The notes under the pieces were generated by a model that saw nothing but the letters and a program-made list of their open reading frames with translations, was not told the origin of the DNA and did not search any database. Source: Acetobacteraceae bacterium (GTDB lineage: Bacteria; Pseudomonadota; Alphaproteobacteria; Acetobacterales; Acetobacteraceae). Taken from it: a stretch of 11,937 nt of DNA. The DNA lies in the NCBI GenBank assembly GCA_003164305.1, contig PLSZ01000114.1, forward strand, positions 13,083 through 25,019, written 5' to 3'. A program made the position numbers and the translations under genes. Shown in pieces: positions 5,460-11,937 of the stretch; position 1 is the stretch's first letter, and the number at the start of each line of letters is the position of its first letter.

Positions 5460-7262
5460 ATGGGCAGCATCCGGTTGACCACCGCGCAGGCGTTGGTGCG
5501 GTACCTGGCGGCGCAGGAGGATGGCGGGGGCAACCGCCTGTTCCACGGCGTATGGGCGATCTTCGGCCACGGCAACGTCGCGGCTTTGGGCCAGGCGCTG
5601 CATGCCCATCGCGACACGTTGCCAACATTCCGCGCACATAACGAGCAGGCGATGGGACACGCCGCCGTGGCCTTCGCCAAAGCCAGCCGGCGGCGGCGGA
5701 TGATGGCCTGTACCAGCTCCATCGGGCCGGGTGCGAGCAACATGATCACGGCGGCGGCCGTTGCGCATGTGAACCGGCTGCCGGTGCTGTTTCTGCCGGG
5801 CGACGTGTTCGCGTCCCGCCGGCCGGACCCGGTGTTGCAGCAGGTAGAAGCCTGGTCCGACGGCACCGTCTCGGTGAACGACGCGTTCCGGCCGGTGTCC
5901 CGGTATTTCGACCGCATCGCTCGGCCGGAGCAGTTGCTGACCGCCCTGCCCCGAGCCATGCAGGTGCTGACCGATCCGGCCGAGTGCGGTCCGGTGACGC
6001 TGGCTTTGTGCCAGGACACCCAGGCGGAAGCGATGGACTGGCCTGAGACGTTCTTTATCCCTCGGGCCTGGCGCGCCCGTCGGCCACCGCCGGACGCGAC
6101 TGAGTTGCGCGCCGCGGTGGAAGCGTTGCGCAACGCCCGTTCGCCGCTGATCGTCGCCGGTGGCGGGGTACTTTATTCCGAGGCCGGAGACGCGTTGGCG
6201 CGCTTCGCCGAGCTGCATGGCATCCCGGTTGTGGAAACCCAGGCCGGCAAAGGGTCCCTGCCCGATCGGCACCCCAGGAACCTGGGCTCGGTCGGCGTGA
6301 CCGGCACCGAGGCGGCGAACCGCGCCGCGGAAGGCGCCGACGTGGTGCTGGCGGTCGGCACGCGGCTACAGGATTTCACCACCGGATCGCGGGCTTTGTT
6401 TCGCAGCCGGCTGATCGGTCTGAACGCGCAACCTTTCGATGCCGGCAAGCACGATGCCATGCCGCTGGTCGCCGACGCGCGCGAGGGACTGACGGCGCTG
6501 ACCGCCGCTCTCGGACAGTATCATGCGCCGTCGGCCTGGACCGTGGCGACGGAAGCGTGGCGCGACGCATGGCGGAAAACGGCGGCGGCCGCGACCGCGC
6601 CCGGCAACACGGGGCTGCCCTCCGACGCGCGGGTCATTGGGGCCGTGCAACGAGCGGCCCCCGAAGGCGCGGTCGTTGTCTGCGCCGCCGGTGGCCTGCC
6701 CGGCGAATTGCACAAGTTGTGGCGCGCCGAGGGTCCCGGCACCTACCACCTCGAATACGGCTACTCCTGCATGGGCTACGAAATCGCCGGCGGACTGGGC
6801 GTCAAGATGGCCGATCCATCCCGGGAGGTGATCGTCATGCTGGGCGACGGCAGCTATTTGATGATGAACTCGGAGATCGCCACGTCGGTCGTTCTGGGAT
6901 TGAAACTGACCATCGTGCTGCTCGACAACGGCGGGTTCGGCTGCATCAACCGGTTGCAACAGGCCACCGGTGGCGAGGCGTTCAATAACCTGGTTCCGCA
7001 CGGGGTCGATCTGCGCGCCCATGCCGAAGCTCTTGGCGCCATCGCCGAAACGGCCGGCGATCTGGCGGCGCTGGAGGACGCGGTACGGCGCGCGCGAACC
7101 GCACCCCGCACGACGGTCATCGTGATCGAGACCGATCCCGCCCTCAGCACGGAAGCTGGCGGGCATTGGTGGGACGTGGCGGTTCCCGAGGTTTCCGACA
7201 GTGCGAAGGTGAGAGCGGCGCGAGAGGCGTATGAAGCGGCACTGGGGGAGCGCGGGCGATGA
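5460..7262 (+). CDS. iolD: 3D-(3,5/4)-trihydroxycyclohexane-1,2-dione acylhydrolase (ThDP-dependent)
   Basis: The 600-residue enzyme is a thiamine-diphosphate protein of the acetolactate-synthase fold that opens the ring of trihydroxycyclohexane-1,2-dione to 5-deoxy-D-glucuronate. The N-terminal Pyr domain begins RLTTAQALVRYL (5-16), a start typical of IolD, with the cofactor-activating Glu62 in AHNEQAMGHAAVAFAKA (59-75). The middle domain includes IVAGGGVLYS (231-240) and LAVGTRLQDFTTGS (297-310). The PP domain has the ThDP-magnesium motif from LGDGSY (461-466) to LLDNGG (487-492). The ATG at 5460 is preferred over an in-frame TTG at 5412 because GGGAGGA sits 5 nt upstream and family similarity begins just after it. 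Its last bases overlap iolE (ATGA). Length is slightly below the roughly 620-640 residues usual for IolD; no motif is missing. Confidence 0.95.
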   Translation: MGSIRLTTAQALVRYLAAQEDGGGNRLFHGVWAIFGHGNVAALGQALHAHRDTLPTFRAHNEQAMGHAAVAFAKASRRRRMMACTSSIGPGASNMITAAAVAHVNRLPVLFLPGDVFASRRPDPVLQQVEAWSDGTVSVNDAFRPVSRYFDRIARPEQLLTALPRAMQVLTDPAECGPVTLALCQDTQAEAMDWPETFFIPRAWRARRPPPDATELRAAVEALRNARSPLIVAGGGVLYSEAGDALARFAELHGIPVVETQAGKGSLPDRHPRNLGSVGVTGTEAANRAAEGADVVLAVGTRLQDFTTGSRALFRSRLIGLNAQPFDAGKHDAMPLVADAREGLTALTAALGQYHAPSAWTVATEAWRDAWRKTAAAATAPGNTGLPSDARVIGAVQRAAPEGAVVVCAAGGLPGELHKLWRAEGPGTYHLEYGYSCMGYEIAGGLGVKMADPSREVIVMLGDGSYLMMNSEIATSVVLGLKLTIVLLDNGGFGCINRLQQATGGEAFNNLVPHGVDLRAHAEALGAIAETAGDLAALEDAVRRARTAPRTTVIVIETDPALSTEAGGHWWDVAVPEVSDSAKVRAAREAYEAALGERGR

Positions 7263-8143
7263 CGGTCCGGCTTGGCACCAATCCGATCGCCTGGTCGAAC
7301 GACGACCTGAGAGAACTCGGCGGTGCGACGCCGCTGGAGACTTGCCTGTCGGAGGCCGCGTCGGCCGGTTATTCCGGCATCGAACTGGGACATAAGTTTC
7401 CGCGCCAGGCGGCGGTGCTGCGGCCGATCCTGGACCGTCACGGTTTGGCATTGGTCTCGGGGTGGTACTCGTCGGCATTGCTGGAGCGCGATGCCGAAGC
7501 CGAAATGATCGCGCTGCGGCCGCATCTGGATCTGCTGCGCGGTTGCGGTTGCGAGGTGCTGATCCTGGCGGAAACATCGAACGCGATCCATGGCGACCGG
7601 ACAATTCCGCTGTCGCGCCGGCCGGTGCTGACGGACTCGGCGTGGGACGTGTTCGCGCCGCGGCTGAGCGGCCTGGCCGAGCGGGTTCGTTCCGAAGGGA
7701 TGACGATCGCCTACCACCATCACATGGGCACCGTCATCCAGTCCGAGGCCGAGATCGACCGGCTGATGGCATCGACCGCGGACAGCCTGACTCTGCTGCT
7801 GGACACTGGCCACGCCACGTTCGCGGGCGCCGATCCTGTCGGTCTGGCGCGGCGGTACCGGGGCCGGATCAGCCATGTTCATTGCAAGGATGTTCGGTCC
7901 GCGGTGATGGCGAACGTTGCCGACAGGGACAGCAGTTTCCTCGACAGCGTGGTGGATGGCGTGTTCACCGTGCCGGGCGATGGCGGAATCGATTTCGCGG
8001 GCGTTCTGGCGGCGCTGCCGGGCTACCACGGATGGCTTGTGGTGGAGGCCGAGCAGGATCCGGCCAAGGCGCATCCTTTGACCTATGCCCGGATTGGGCA
8101 CGAGAACCTGTCCCGTTATGCCGCACGAGCCGGGTTGCTTTAA
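7259..8143 (+). CDS. iolE: Inosose dehydratase (2-keto-myo-inositol dehydratase)
   Basis: The 294-residue protein is a clear IolE. It removes water from scyllo-inosose to give 3D-(3,5/4)-trihydroxycyclohexane-1,2-dione, the IolD substrate, in the cytosol. It opens with LGTNPIAWSNDD (5-16), which I recognise as the IolE start, followed by GIELGHKFP (40-48) and SGWYSS (67-72). Metal-site and active-site segments are AYHHHMGTVIQ (151-161), LLDTGHATFAG (180-190) with Asp182, SHVHCKDVR (205-213) with His208, and VVEAEQDP (261-268) with Glu265. It starts inside the iolD stop through an ATGA overlap, so the two are translationally coupled and made in similar amounts. Length is normal for the family. 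This is one of the most secure calls in the window. Confidence 0.95.
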   Translation: MTVRLGTNPIAWSNDDLRELGGATPLETCLSEAASAGYSGIELGHKFPRQAAVLRPILDRHGLALVSGWYSSALLERDAEAEMIALRPHLDLLRGCGCEVLILAETSNAIHGDRTIPLSRRPVLTDSAWDVFAPRLSGLAERVRSEGMTIAYHHHMGTVIQSEAEIDRLMASTADSLTLLLDTGHATFAGADPVGLARRYRGRISHVHCKDVRSAVMANVADRDSSFLDSVVDGVFTVPGDGGIDFAGVLAALPGYHGWLVVEAEQDPAKAHPLTYARIGHENLSRYAARAGLL

Positions 8144-8148
8144 CCGCC

Positions 8149-8166
8149 CGATCATGTGCTTGATCG
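8149..8166 (+). other. Small hairpin between iolE and the importer genes
   Basis: CGATCA (8149-8154) and TGATCG (8161-8166) form a perfect 6-bp stem with a 6-base loop in the 46-bp gap after iolE. No T-run follows. It may be an intercistronic processing or stability element allowing different amounts of enzyme and binding-protein mRNA, or chance. A strong ribosome site, AAGGAGG (8177-8183), follows it for the binding-protein gene. Confidence 0.25.
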
Positions 8167-8189
8167 CGCCAAAATGAAGGAGGAAACGT

Positions 8190-9224
8190 ATGGGATCCCG
8201 ACTGCCGCGCTTCGCCGGCCTGGCTTTGCTGATCGCCCTGACATGCTTCGCGCGGCACGCCTCCGCGGAGCCCACGTTGATCATGTACTGCGGCGTGGAT
8301 GAGAACTGGTGCCGGGCGATGACCACGGAATACCAGAAGGAAACCGGCGTGCGCGTGCAGATGACCCGCATGAGCGCCGGTGAGATCTACGCTCGGCTGC
8401 GCGCCGAAAAGGATAACCCTCAGGCCGATCTTTGGTGGGGTGGCACCGGCGATCCGCATTTGCAGGCGGCCGATGAAGGCCTCACCGAGGAATACCGTTC
8501 CCCATCGTTACCGAAGTTGCACGATTGGGCACAGAAGCAGGCGGAACGATCCAAGTACCGCACCGTCGGCATTTACCTCGGCGCTCTGGGCTTCGGCTAC
8601 AACACGGAGGAGATCAAATCCCGACATTTGCCAGTCCCCGCCTGCTGGGCTGACCTGATCAGGCCCGAGTACAAGGATGAGGTGCAGATGGCCGATCCGA
8701 ACTCGTCCGGCACCGCGTGGACCGCGCTGGCGACGTTCGTGCAACTGATGGGTGAGGAACCGGCCTTCGTCTACCTGAAGAAACTGAACGTCAACATCAA
8801 CGAATATACCAAAGCCGGCGCCGCGCCCGCGCAGGCCGCCGGTCTGGGCGAGACCCTCATCGGCATCGCCTTTCAACATGACGTGATCGATGTCGCGATC
8901 CGCGGCAAGCCGGTGCAGGTCGTTTCGCCGTGCGAGGGAACCGGTTACGAAATCGGTTCCATGAGCCTGGTCAAGGGCGGCAAGAACCTCGACGAAGCAA
9001 AGAAGTTTTACGAGTGGGCGCTGACGGTCAACGCGCAGAAGATCGGCGCGGCGAGCGGCAGTTACCAGGTGCCGTCGAATGTCGAAACACCAGTGCCACC
9101 CCAGGCGCCCGATCTGAGCAAGATCAAGCTGATCGCTTACGATTTCGCGAAATACGGGTCCTCGGCGGAACGTAAGCGGCTGCTGGGACGGTGGACCACC
9201 GAAGTCAAATCGGCACCGAAATAG
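8190..9224 (+). CDS. Periplasmic substrate-binding protein of an AfuA/FbpA-type ABC importer
   Basis: The 344-residue protein begins with a Sec signal peptide: basic start, hydrophobic core LALLIALTCF (11-20), and a likely cut after ASA (residue 26). The mature part has the two-lobe type II binding-protein pattern: ADLWWGGTGDPH (79-90), QAADEGLTEEYRS (92-104), GFGYNTEEI (134-142), MADPNSSGTAWTAL (167-180), the hinge-side segment FQHD (228-231), and SPCEGTGYEIGS (246-257). These resemble the AfuA branch, once thought to bind iron but including a characterised hexose-phosphate binder. I see no paired iron-binding tyrosines like those of classical FbpA, so a sugar, cyclitol or phosphorylated form fits better here, given the iol genes upstream. 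ATG 8190 follows AAGGAGG with a 6-nt spacer, the strongest ribosome site in the operon, suiting an abundant binding protein. Ligand unproven. Confidence 0.9.
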   Translation: MGSRLPRFAGLALLIALTCFARHASAEPTLIMYCGVDENWCRAMTTEYQKETGVRVQMTRMSAGEIYARLRAEKDNPQADLWWGGTGDPHLQAADEGLTEEYRSPSLPKLHDWAQKQAERSKYRTVGIYLGALGFGYNTEEIKSRHLPVPACWADLIRPEYKDEVQMADPNSSGTAWTALATFVQLMGEEPAFVYLKKLNVNINEYTKAGAAPAQAAGLGETLIGIAFQHDVIDVAIRGKPVQVVSPCEGTGYEIGSMSLVKGGKNLDEAKKFYEWALTVNAQKIGAASGSYQVPSNVETPVPPQAPDLSKIKLIAYDFAKYGSSAERKRLLGRWTTEVKSAPK

Positions 9225-9227
9225 ATC

Positions 9228-11327
9228 GTGGCTGGCGCATTTCGTTCGGCCATCCGCTGGCCATGGCTGCTCGCGGGCCTGGTCTGCGTTCTGCTGCTGC
9301 CCTGGTACGCCGAACAAGGTCTGGGCCAGAGCATCCTGGTCGAGGCGACACGCGGCGGCCAGGTCTGGCTTTGGCCGATGCTGGTCTGCCTGGCCGTTCT
9401 GGCCGTGAGCCCCCGTTGGGAGACCTGGTTCGCGGCCTTCGGCCTGATTTGGCTGGTGCTACAGGCTGGGATGATCGGGTCGCACGGTTCGTGGTTCGGC
9501 GATTGGCATCAGGACGCTCTCGGCTGGGGGGCGTTGGCATATGTGTTGATCTGTGGGGGTTGCCTGGCGGGTGGCCTGGCCCGGTTGGGCTATGGCGGCG
9601 GACAGAGCTTCATCACCGGGTCGTTGCTGCTGGTCGGCGGTTCGGTCGCGGTGTTCGTTGCGTGGCCCATCCTGTGCGTGCTGGCGTCCGCCGTGCGCGA
9701 CGACGCCGGGGCTTTCAATCTTCCCGTGTTTTTCATCAAACTGGCCGATCCGTCGGTCTGGAGCCTCGGTTGCCTGGGTGACGGATCCTGCGGGGTCGCG
9801 TGGCACTCGCTGATGGAAGCGATCGTGGTCGGCGCGGCGACGACGTTGCTGGGACTGGCGTTCGCGCTCCTGGCCGTGCGCACGAGATTGCCGTTGAAGC
9901 CGGTGTTGCGCGGCGTGTCGATCCTGCCGATCGTAACGCCTCCGTTCGTGATCGGGTTGGCGTTGATCCTGCTGTTCGGACGCGCAGGGATGGTAACGAA
10001 CTGGCTGGCGCAGCATGCCGGGATTCCGCGCAGCCGATGGATTTACGGCATGGCCGGAATCACCATCGCGCAGGTGCTGGCGTTCACCCCGATCGCGTTC
10101 ATGATCCTGGCGGGCGTGTTGCGCGGGATCAGTCCCACACTGGAAGAAGCCGCATCGACATTGCGCGCCGGACCGTGGCGCATCTTTCGCAGCGTGACGT
10201 GGCCCTTGCTGCGGCCCGGCCTGACCAACGCGTTCCTGATCGGTTTCGTCGAAAGCCTGGCCGACTTCGCCAACCCGCTGGTGATCGGCGGCAGCTTCAA
10301 CGTGTTGTCCACGGACATCTTCTTCGCCGTGGTCGGCGCCGCGCACGACCAGGGACGCGCCGCGGTGCTGGCGCTGCTGCTGCTGGGATTTACCCTGGCG
10401 GCCTTCGCGCTTCAGCGCTGGTGGCTCGGCCAGGCACGCTATACGACCGTGTCGGGCAAAGGCGATTCCGGATTGTCCGCGCCGTTGCCTGGTGGTTTGC
10501 TCGCTGCCTGCGCGCTGGCGGTGGTGCCGTGGATCGTGCTGACCATCGCGATTTACGGCAGCATCCTGGTGGGTGGCTTCGTCGAGCAGATCGGCCGCGA
10601 CAACACCCCGACCGCGCGGTATTTCTGGACCGCGTTCTCGGTGGATCGCGGCGTCGGCGGCTGGTTCTTAAGTGGTTCCGCCTGGCCATCATTCCTGACC
10701 ACGATCGAACTGGCGCTGATCGCCATGCCGGTGACCGCGGCACTGGGCGTGTTGACGGCTTATCTACTGGACCGCGTGCGCTTCCGCGGCCGCGAGGCGT
10801 TCGAGTTCCTGACGATGATGAGCTTCGCCATTCCGGGAACGGTCATCGGCATCGGCTACATCCTCGCGTTCAACGCCGGGGCGCTGCGGCTGACCGGCAC
10901 CGGGGTGATCATCATCGCGGCGTTCGTGTTCCGCAACATGCCGGTGGGCATTCGCGCGACATTGGCCTCGCTCAGTCAGATCGACCGGTCGTTGGATGAG
11001 GCGTCGCTGATGCTGCGGGCGGGACGCGCCGCGACGTTACGGCGTGTGATTCTGCCGCTGCTGCGGCCCGCCATCACGACGGCGATGGTTTACAGCCTGG
11101 TGCGCGCCATGACCGCCGTCAGCGCGGTGATCTTCCTGGTGACCGGCGGATATAACCTCGCCACCGTCTATATCGTTGGCCGGGTCGATGTCGGAGAGTA
11201 TGGCATCGCGATCGTGTATTCGGCCGTGCTGATCGTGTTCATGATGATCGTTCTGCTGACGATCCAGGCCGCGGTCGGCGAGGCGCGCTTCGGCCGGCGG
11301 GGCGAAACCGATGTGGTGCCGACATGA
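9228..11327 (+). CDS. Fused two-domain ABC importer permease (AfuB/FbpB type)
   Basis: This 699-residue inner-membrane protein contains two permease domains in one chain. Each ends with the cytoplasmic coupling motif that contacts the ATPase: EEAASTLRAG followed by PLLRPG (residues 306-331), and DEASLMLRAG followed by PLLRPA (590-615). Many hydrophobic segments are visible, including roughly 11-25, 50-60, 68-82, 102-117, 131-153, 196-217, 231-250, 276-296, 377-396, 424-447, 490-513, 529-549, 557-568 and 661-682. The N-terminal ~190 residues add extra membrane segments before the first permease domain, as in long AfuB-type permeases. The GTG at 9228 is the earliest start after the binding-protein stop (3-bp gap); its ribosome site is weak, so coupled translation is likely. 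The ATPase gene begins inside its stop codon (ATGA). Fold is secure; substrate is inferred only from neighbours. Confidence 0.93.
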   Translation: MAGAFRSAIRWPWLLAGLVCVLLLPWYAEQGLGQSILVEATRGGQVWLWPMLVCLAVLAVSPRWETWFAAFGLIWLVLQAGMIGSHGSWFGDWHQDALGWGALAYVLICGGCLAGGLARLGYGGGQSFITGSLLLVGGSVAVFVAWPILCVLASAVRDDAGAFNLPVFFIKLADPSVWSLGCLGDGSCGVAWHSLMEAIVVGAATTLLGLAFALLAVRTRLPLKPVLRGVSILPIVTPPFVIGLALILLFGRAGMVTNWLAQHAGIPRSRWIYGMAGITIAQVLAFTPIAFMILAGVLRGISPTLEEAASTLRAGPWRIFRSVTWPLLRPGLTNAFLIGFVESLADFANPLVIGGSFNVLSTDIFFAVVGAAHDQGRAAVLALLLLGFTLAAFALQRWWLGQARYTTVSGKGDSGLSAPLPGGLLAACALAVVPWIVLTIAIYGSILVGGFVEQIGRDNTPTARYFWTAFSVDRGVGGWFLSGSAWPSFLTTIELALIAMPVTAALGVLTAYLLDRVRFRGREAFEFLTMMSFAIPGTVIGIGYILAFNAGALRLTGTGVIIIAAFVFRNMPVGIRATLASLSQIDRSLDEASLMLRAGRAATLRRVILPLLRPAITTAMVYSLVRAMTAVSAVIFLVTGGYNLATVYIVGRVDVGEYGIAIVYSAVLIVFMMIVLLTIQAAVGEARFGRRGETDVVPT

Positions 11328-11937
11328 GCAACGCGGGCGCGATATCGTTTCAGTCGGTAACCAAACGTTATGACGCGGTGACCGCGGTCGATGCAGTCAG
11401 CTTCGACATCTCGCCGGGGACGCTGGTGACGCTGCTCGGCCCCTCGGGTTGCGGCAAGACCACGACGTTGCGCCTGATCGCCGGACTGGAGCGCGCCAGC
11501 AGCGGGCGTATCCTGATCAGCGGCGACGACGTGACAACGAAATCGCCCGGCGAGCGCGACGTCAGCATGGTGTTCCAGTCGTATGCGCTGTTTCCGCATC
11601 TGAACGTGCTGGACAATGTTTGTTACGGCCTAAGATCGTCCGGCGTGGCGAAGCGGGCGGCGTCCGAACAGGCCCGCGGGACTCTGGCGCAGGTCGGGCT
11701 GACCGGGCTGGAAAGTCGGTTGCCGAGCGAACTCTCCGGCGGACAGCAGCAGCGCGTAGCCCTGGCGCGGGCGATGGTGCTGGAGCCGCGCGTGCTGCTG
11801 TTCGATGAGCCGCTGTCGAACCTCGACGCGCGTCTGCGCCGCCATGTGCGGGACGAGATCAGGACATTGCAGCAATCGCTTGGCCTGACCGTGGTGTATG
11901 TCACGCACGATCAGGCCGAGGCGCTGGCGATCTCCGA
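11324..11937 (+). CDS. ABC importer ATP-binding protein, 3' end outside window
   Basis: The visible 204 codons encode most of the nucleotide-binding domain of an importer ATPase of the FbpC/PotA/MalK group. All catalytic motifs are present: Walker A GPSGCGKT (39-46), Q-loop Gln85 in VFQSYALFPHL (83-93), signature LSGGQQQR (137-144), Walker B LLFDEP (158-163), D-loop SNLD (165-168), and switch His195 in YVTHDQAEA (192-200). The frame is open at the right edge, where the rest of the domain and any C-terminal regulatory domain would follow. ATG 11324 overlaps the permease stop as ATGA and has no clear ribosome site, so translation is probably coupled. It energises the importer formed with the preceding permease and binding protein. 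Because permease and ATPase genes overlap, they almost certainly act as one complex. Confidence 0.95.
   Translation, partial: MSNAGAISFQSVTKRYDAVTAVDAVSFDISPGTLVTLLGPSGCGKTTTLRLIAGLERASSGRILISGDDVTTKSPGERDVSMVFQSYALFPHLNVLDNVCYGLRSSGVAKRAASEQARGTLAQVGLTGLESRLPSELSGGQQQRVALARAMVLEPRVLLFDEPLSNLDARLRRHVRDEIRTLQQSLGLTVVYVTHDQAEALAIS

Noticed and set aside
6854..8371. Long leftward open frame of about 505 codons opposite iolD and iolE
   Set aside because: Arg/Gln/His-rich translation without any recognisable domain; it is the complement of two secure genes in GC-rich DNA.
9800..10999. Rightward open frame of about 399 codons inside the permease gene
   Set aside because: It is an out-of-frame shadow, rich in Arg and Gly; the permease frame shows two coupling motifs and regular hydrophobic segments.
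8190..11937. Ferric iron importer (FbpABC) assignment
   Set aside because: The architecture is shared, but the binding protein shows no obvious paired iron-binding tyrosines and the genes sit in an inositol operon; iron remains possible but is less supported.
1..11937. Insertion sequences, CRISPR arrays, tRNA genes or attachment sites
   Set aside because: No transposase motifs, no regularly spaced direct repeats, no tRNA-like cloverleaf and no flanking duplications were seen by eye; base composition looks even across the window.

Overview
This 11.9 kb GC-rich window is almost fully coding and looks like the chromosome of a free-living proteobacterium. Gene content (a YghU-type glutathione transferase, an inositol gene set and an AfuABC/FbpABC-type importer) and base composition suggest an alphaproteobacterium, but the sequence does not fix the genus. 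I see no tRNA, rRNA, CRISPR array, transposase or phage gene.

Left part (1-3450). A partial leftward yghU-like gene (1-358) diverges from a rightward four-gene cluster: an amidohydrolase-2 family TIM-barrel protein (485-1312), a conserved protein of unknown function with a C-terminal CxxC (1379-2455), a UGSC-family selenoprotein (2473-2994), and a VOC-superfamily metalloprotein (3031-3450). The selenoprotein is the highlight. Conventional gene calling would split it at an in-frame UGA (2749-2751). The frame stays open for another 80 codons, the UGA sits in a UxxCxxC redox motif, and a stem-loop with a GUU apical loop follows at a distance expected for a bacterial SECIS element. The sequence after the UGA resembles, from memory, the selenocysteine region of GrdB of glycine reductase. 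The four genes look like one uncharacterised selenium-dependent redox or catabolic module.

Right part (3472-11937). Two leftward genes encode a xylose-isomerase-like sugar isomerase/epimerase and an IolG-like inositol 2-dehydrogenase. They diverge from a rightward operon of iolD and iolE (overlapping by ATGA), then an ABC importer: a periplasmic binding protein, a fused double-domain permease and an ATPase cut by the window end. IolG, IolE and IolD make consecutive steps of myo-inositol breakdown: inositol to scyllo-inosose, to the trihydroxycyclohexanedione, to 5-deoxy-D-glucuronate. The importer resembles AfuABC, a family that includes sugar-phosphate importers, so it may bring in inositol or a phosphorylated relative. 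iolB, iolC, iolJ and iolA are not in the window.

The two blocks meet tail to tail at 3451-3471, where a 7-bp inverted repeat contains both stop codons. Divergent control regions lie at 359-484 and 5392-5459. There is no gene-free stretch longer than 300 bases.
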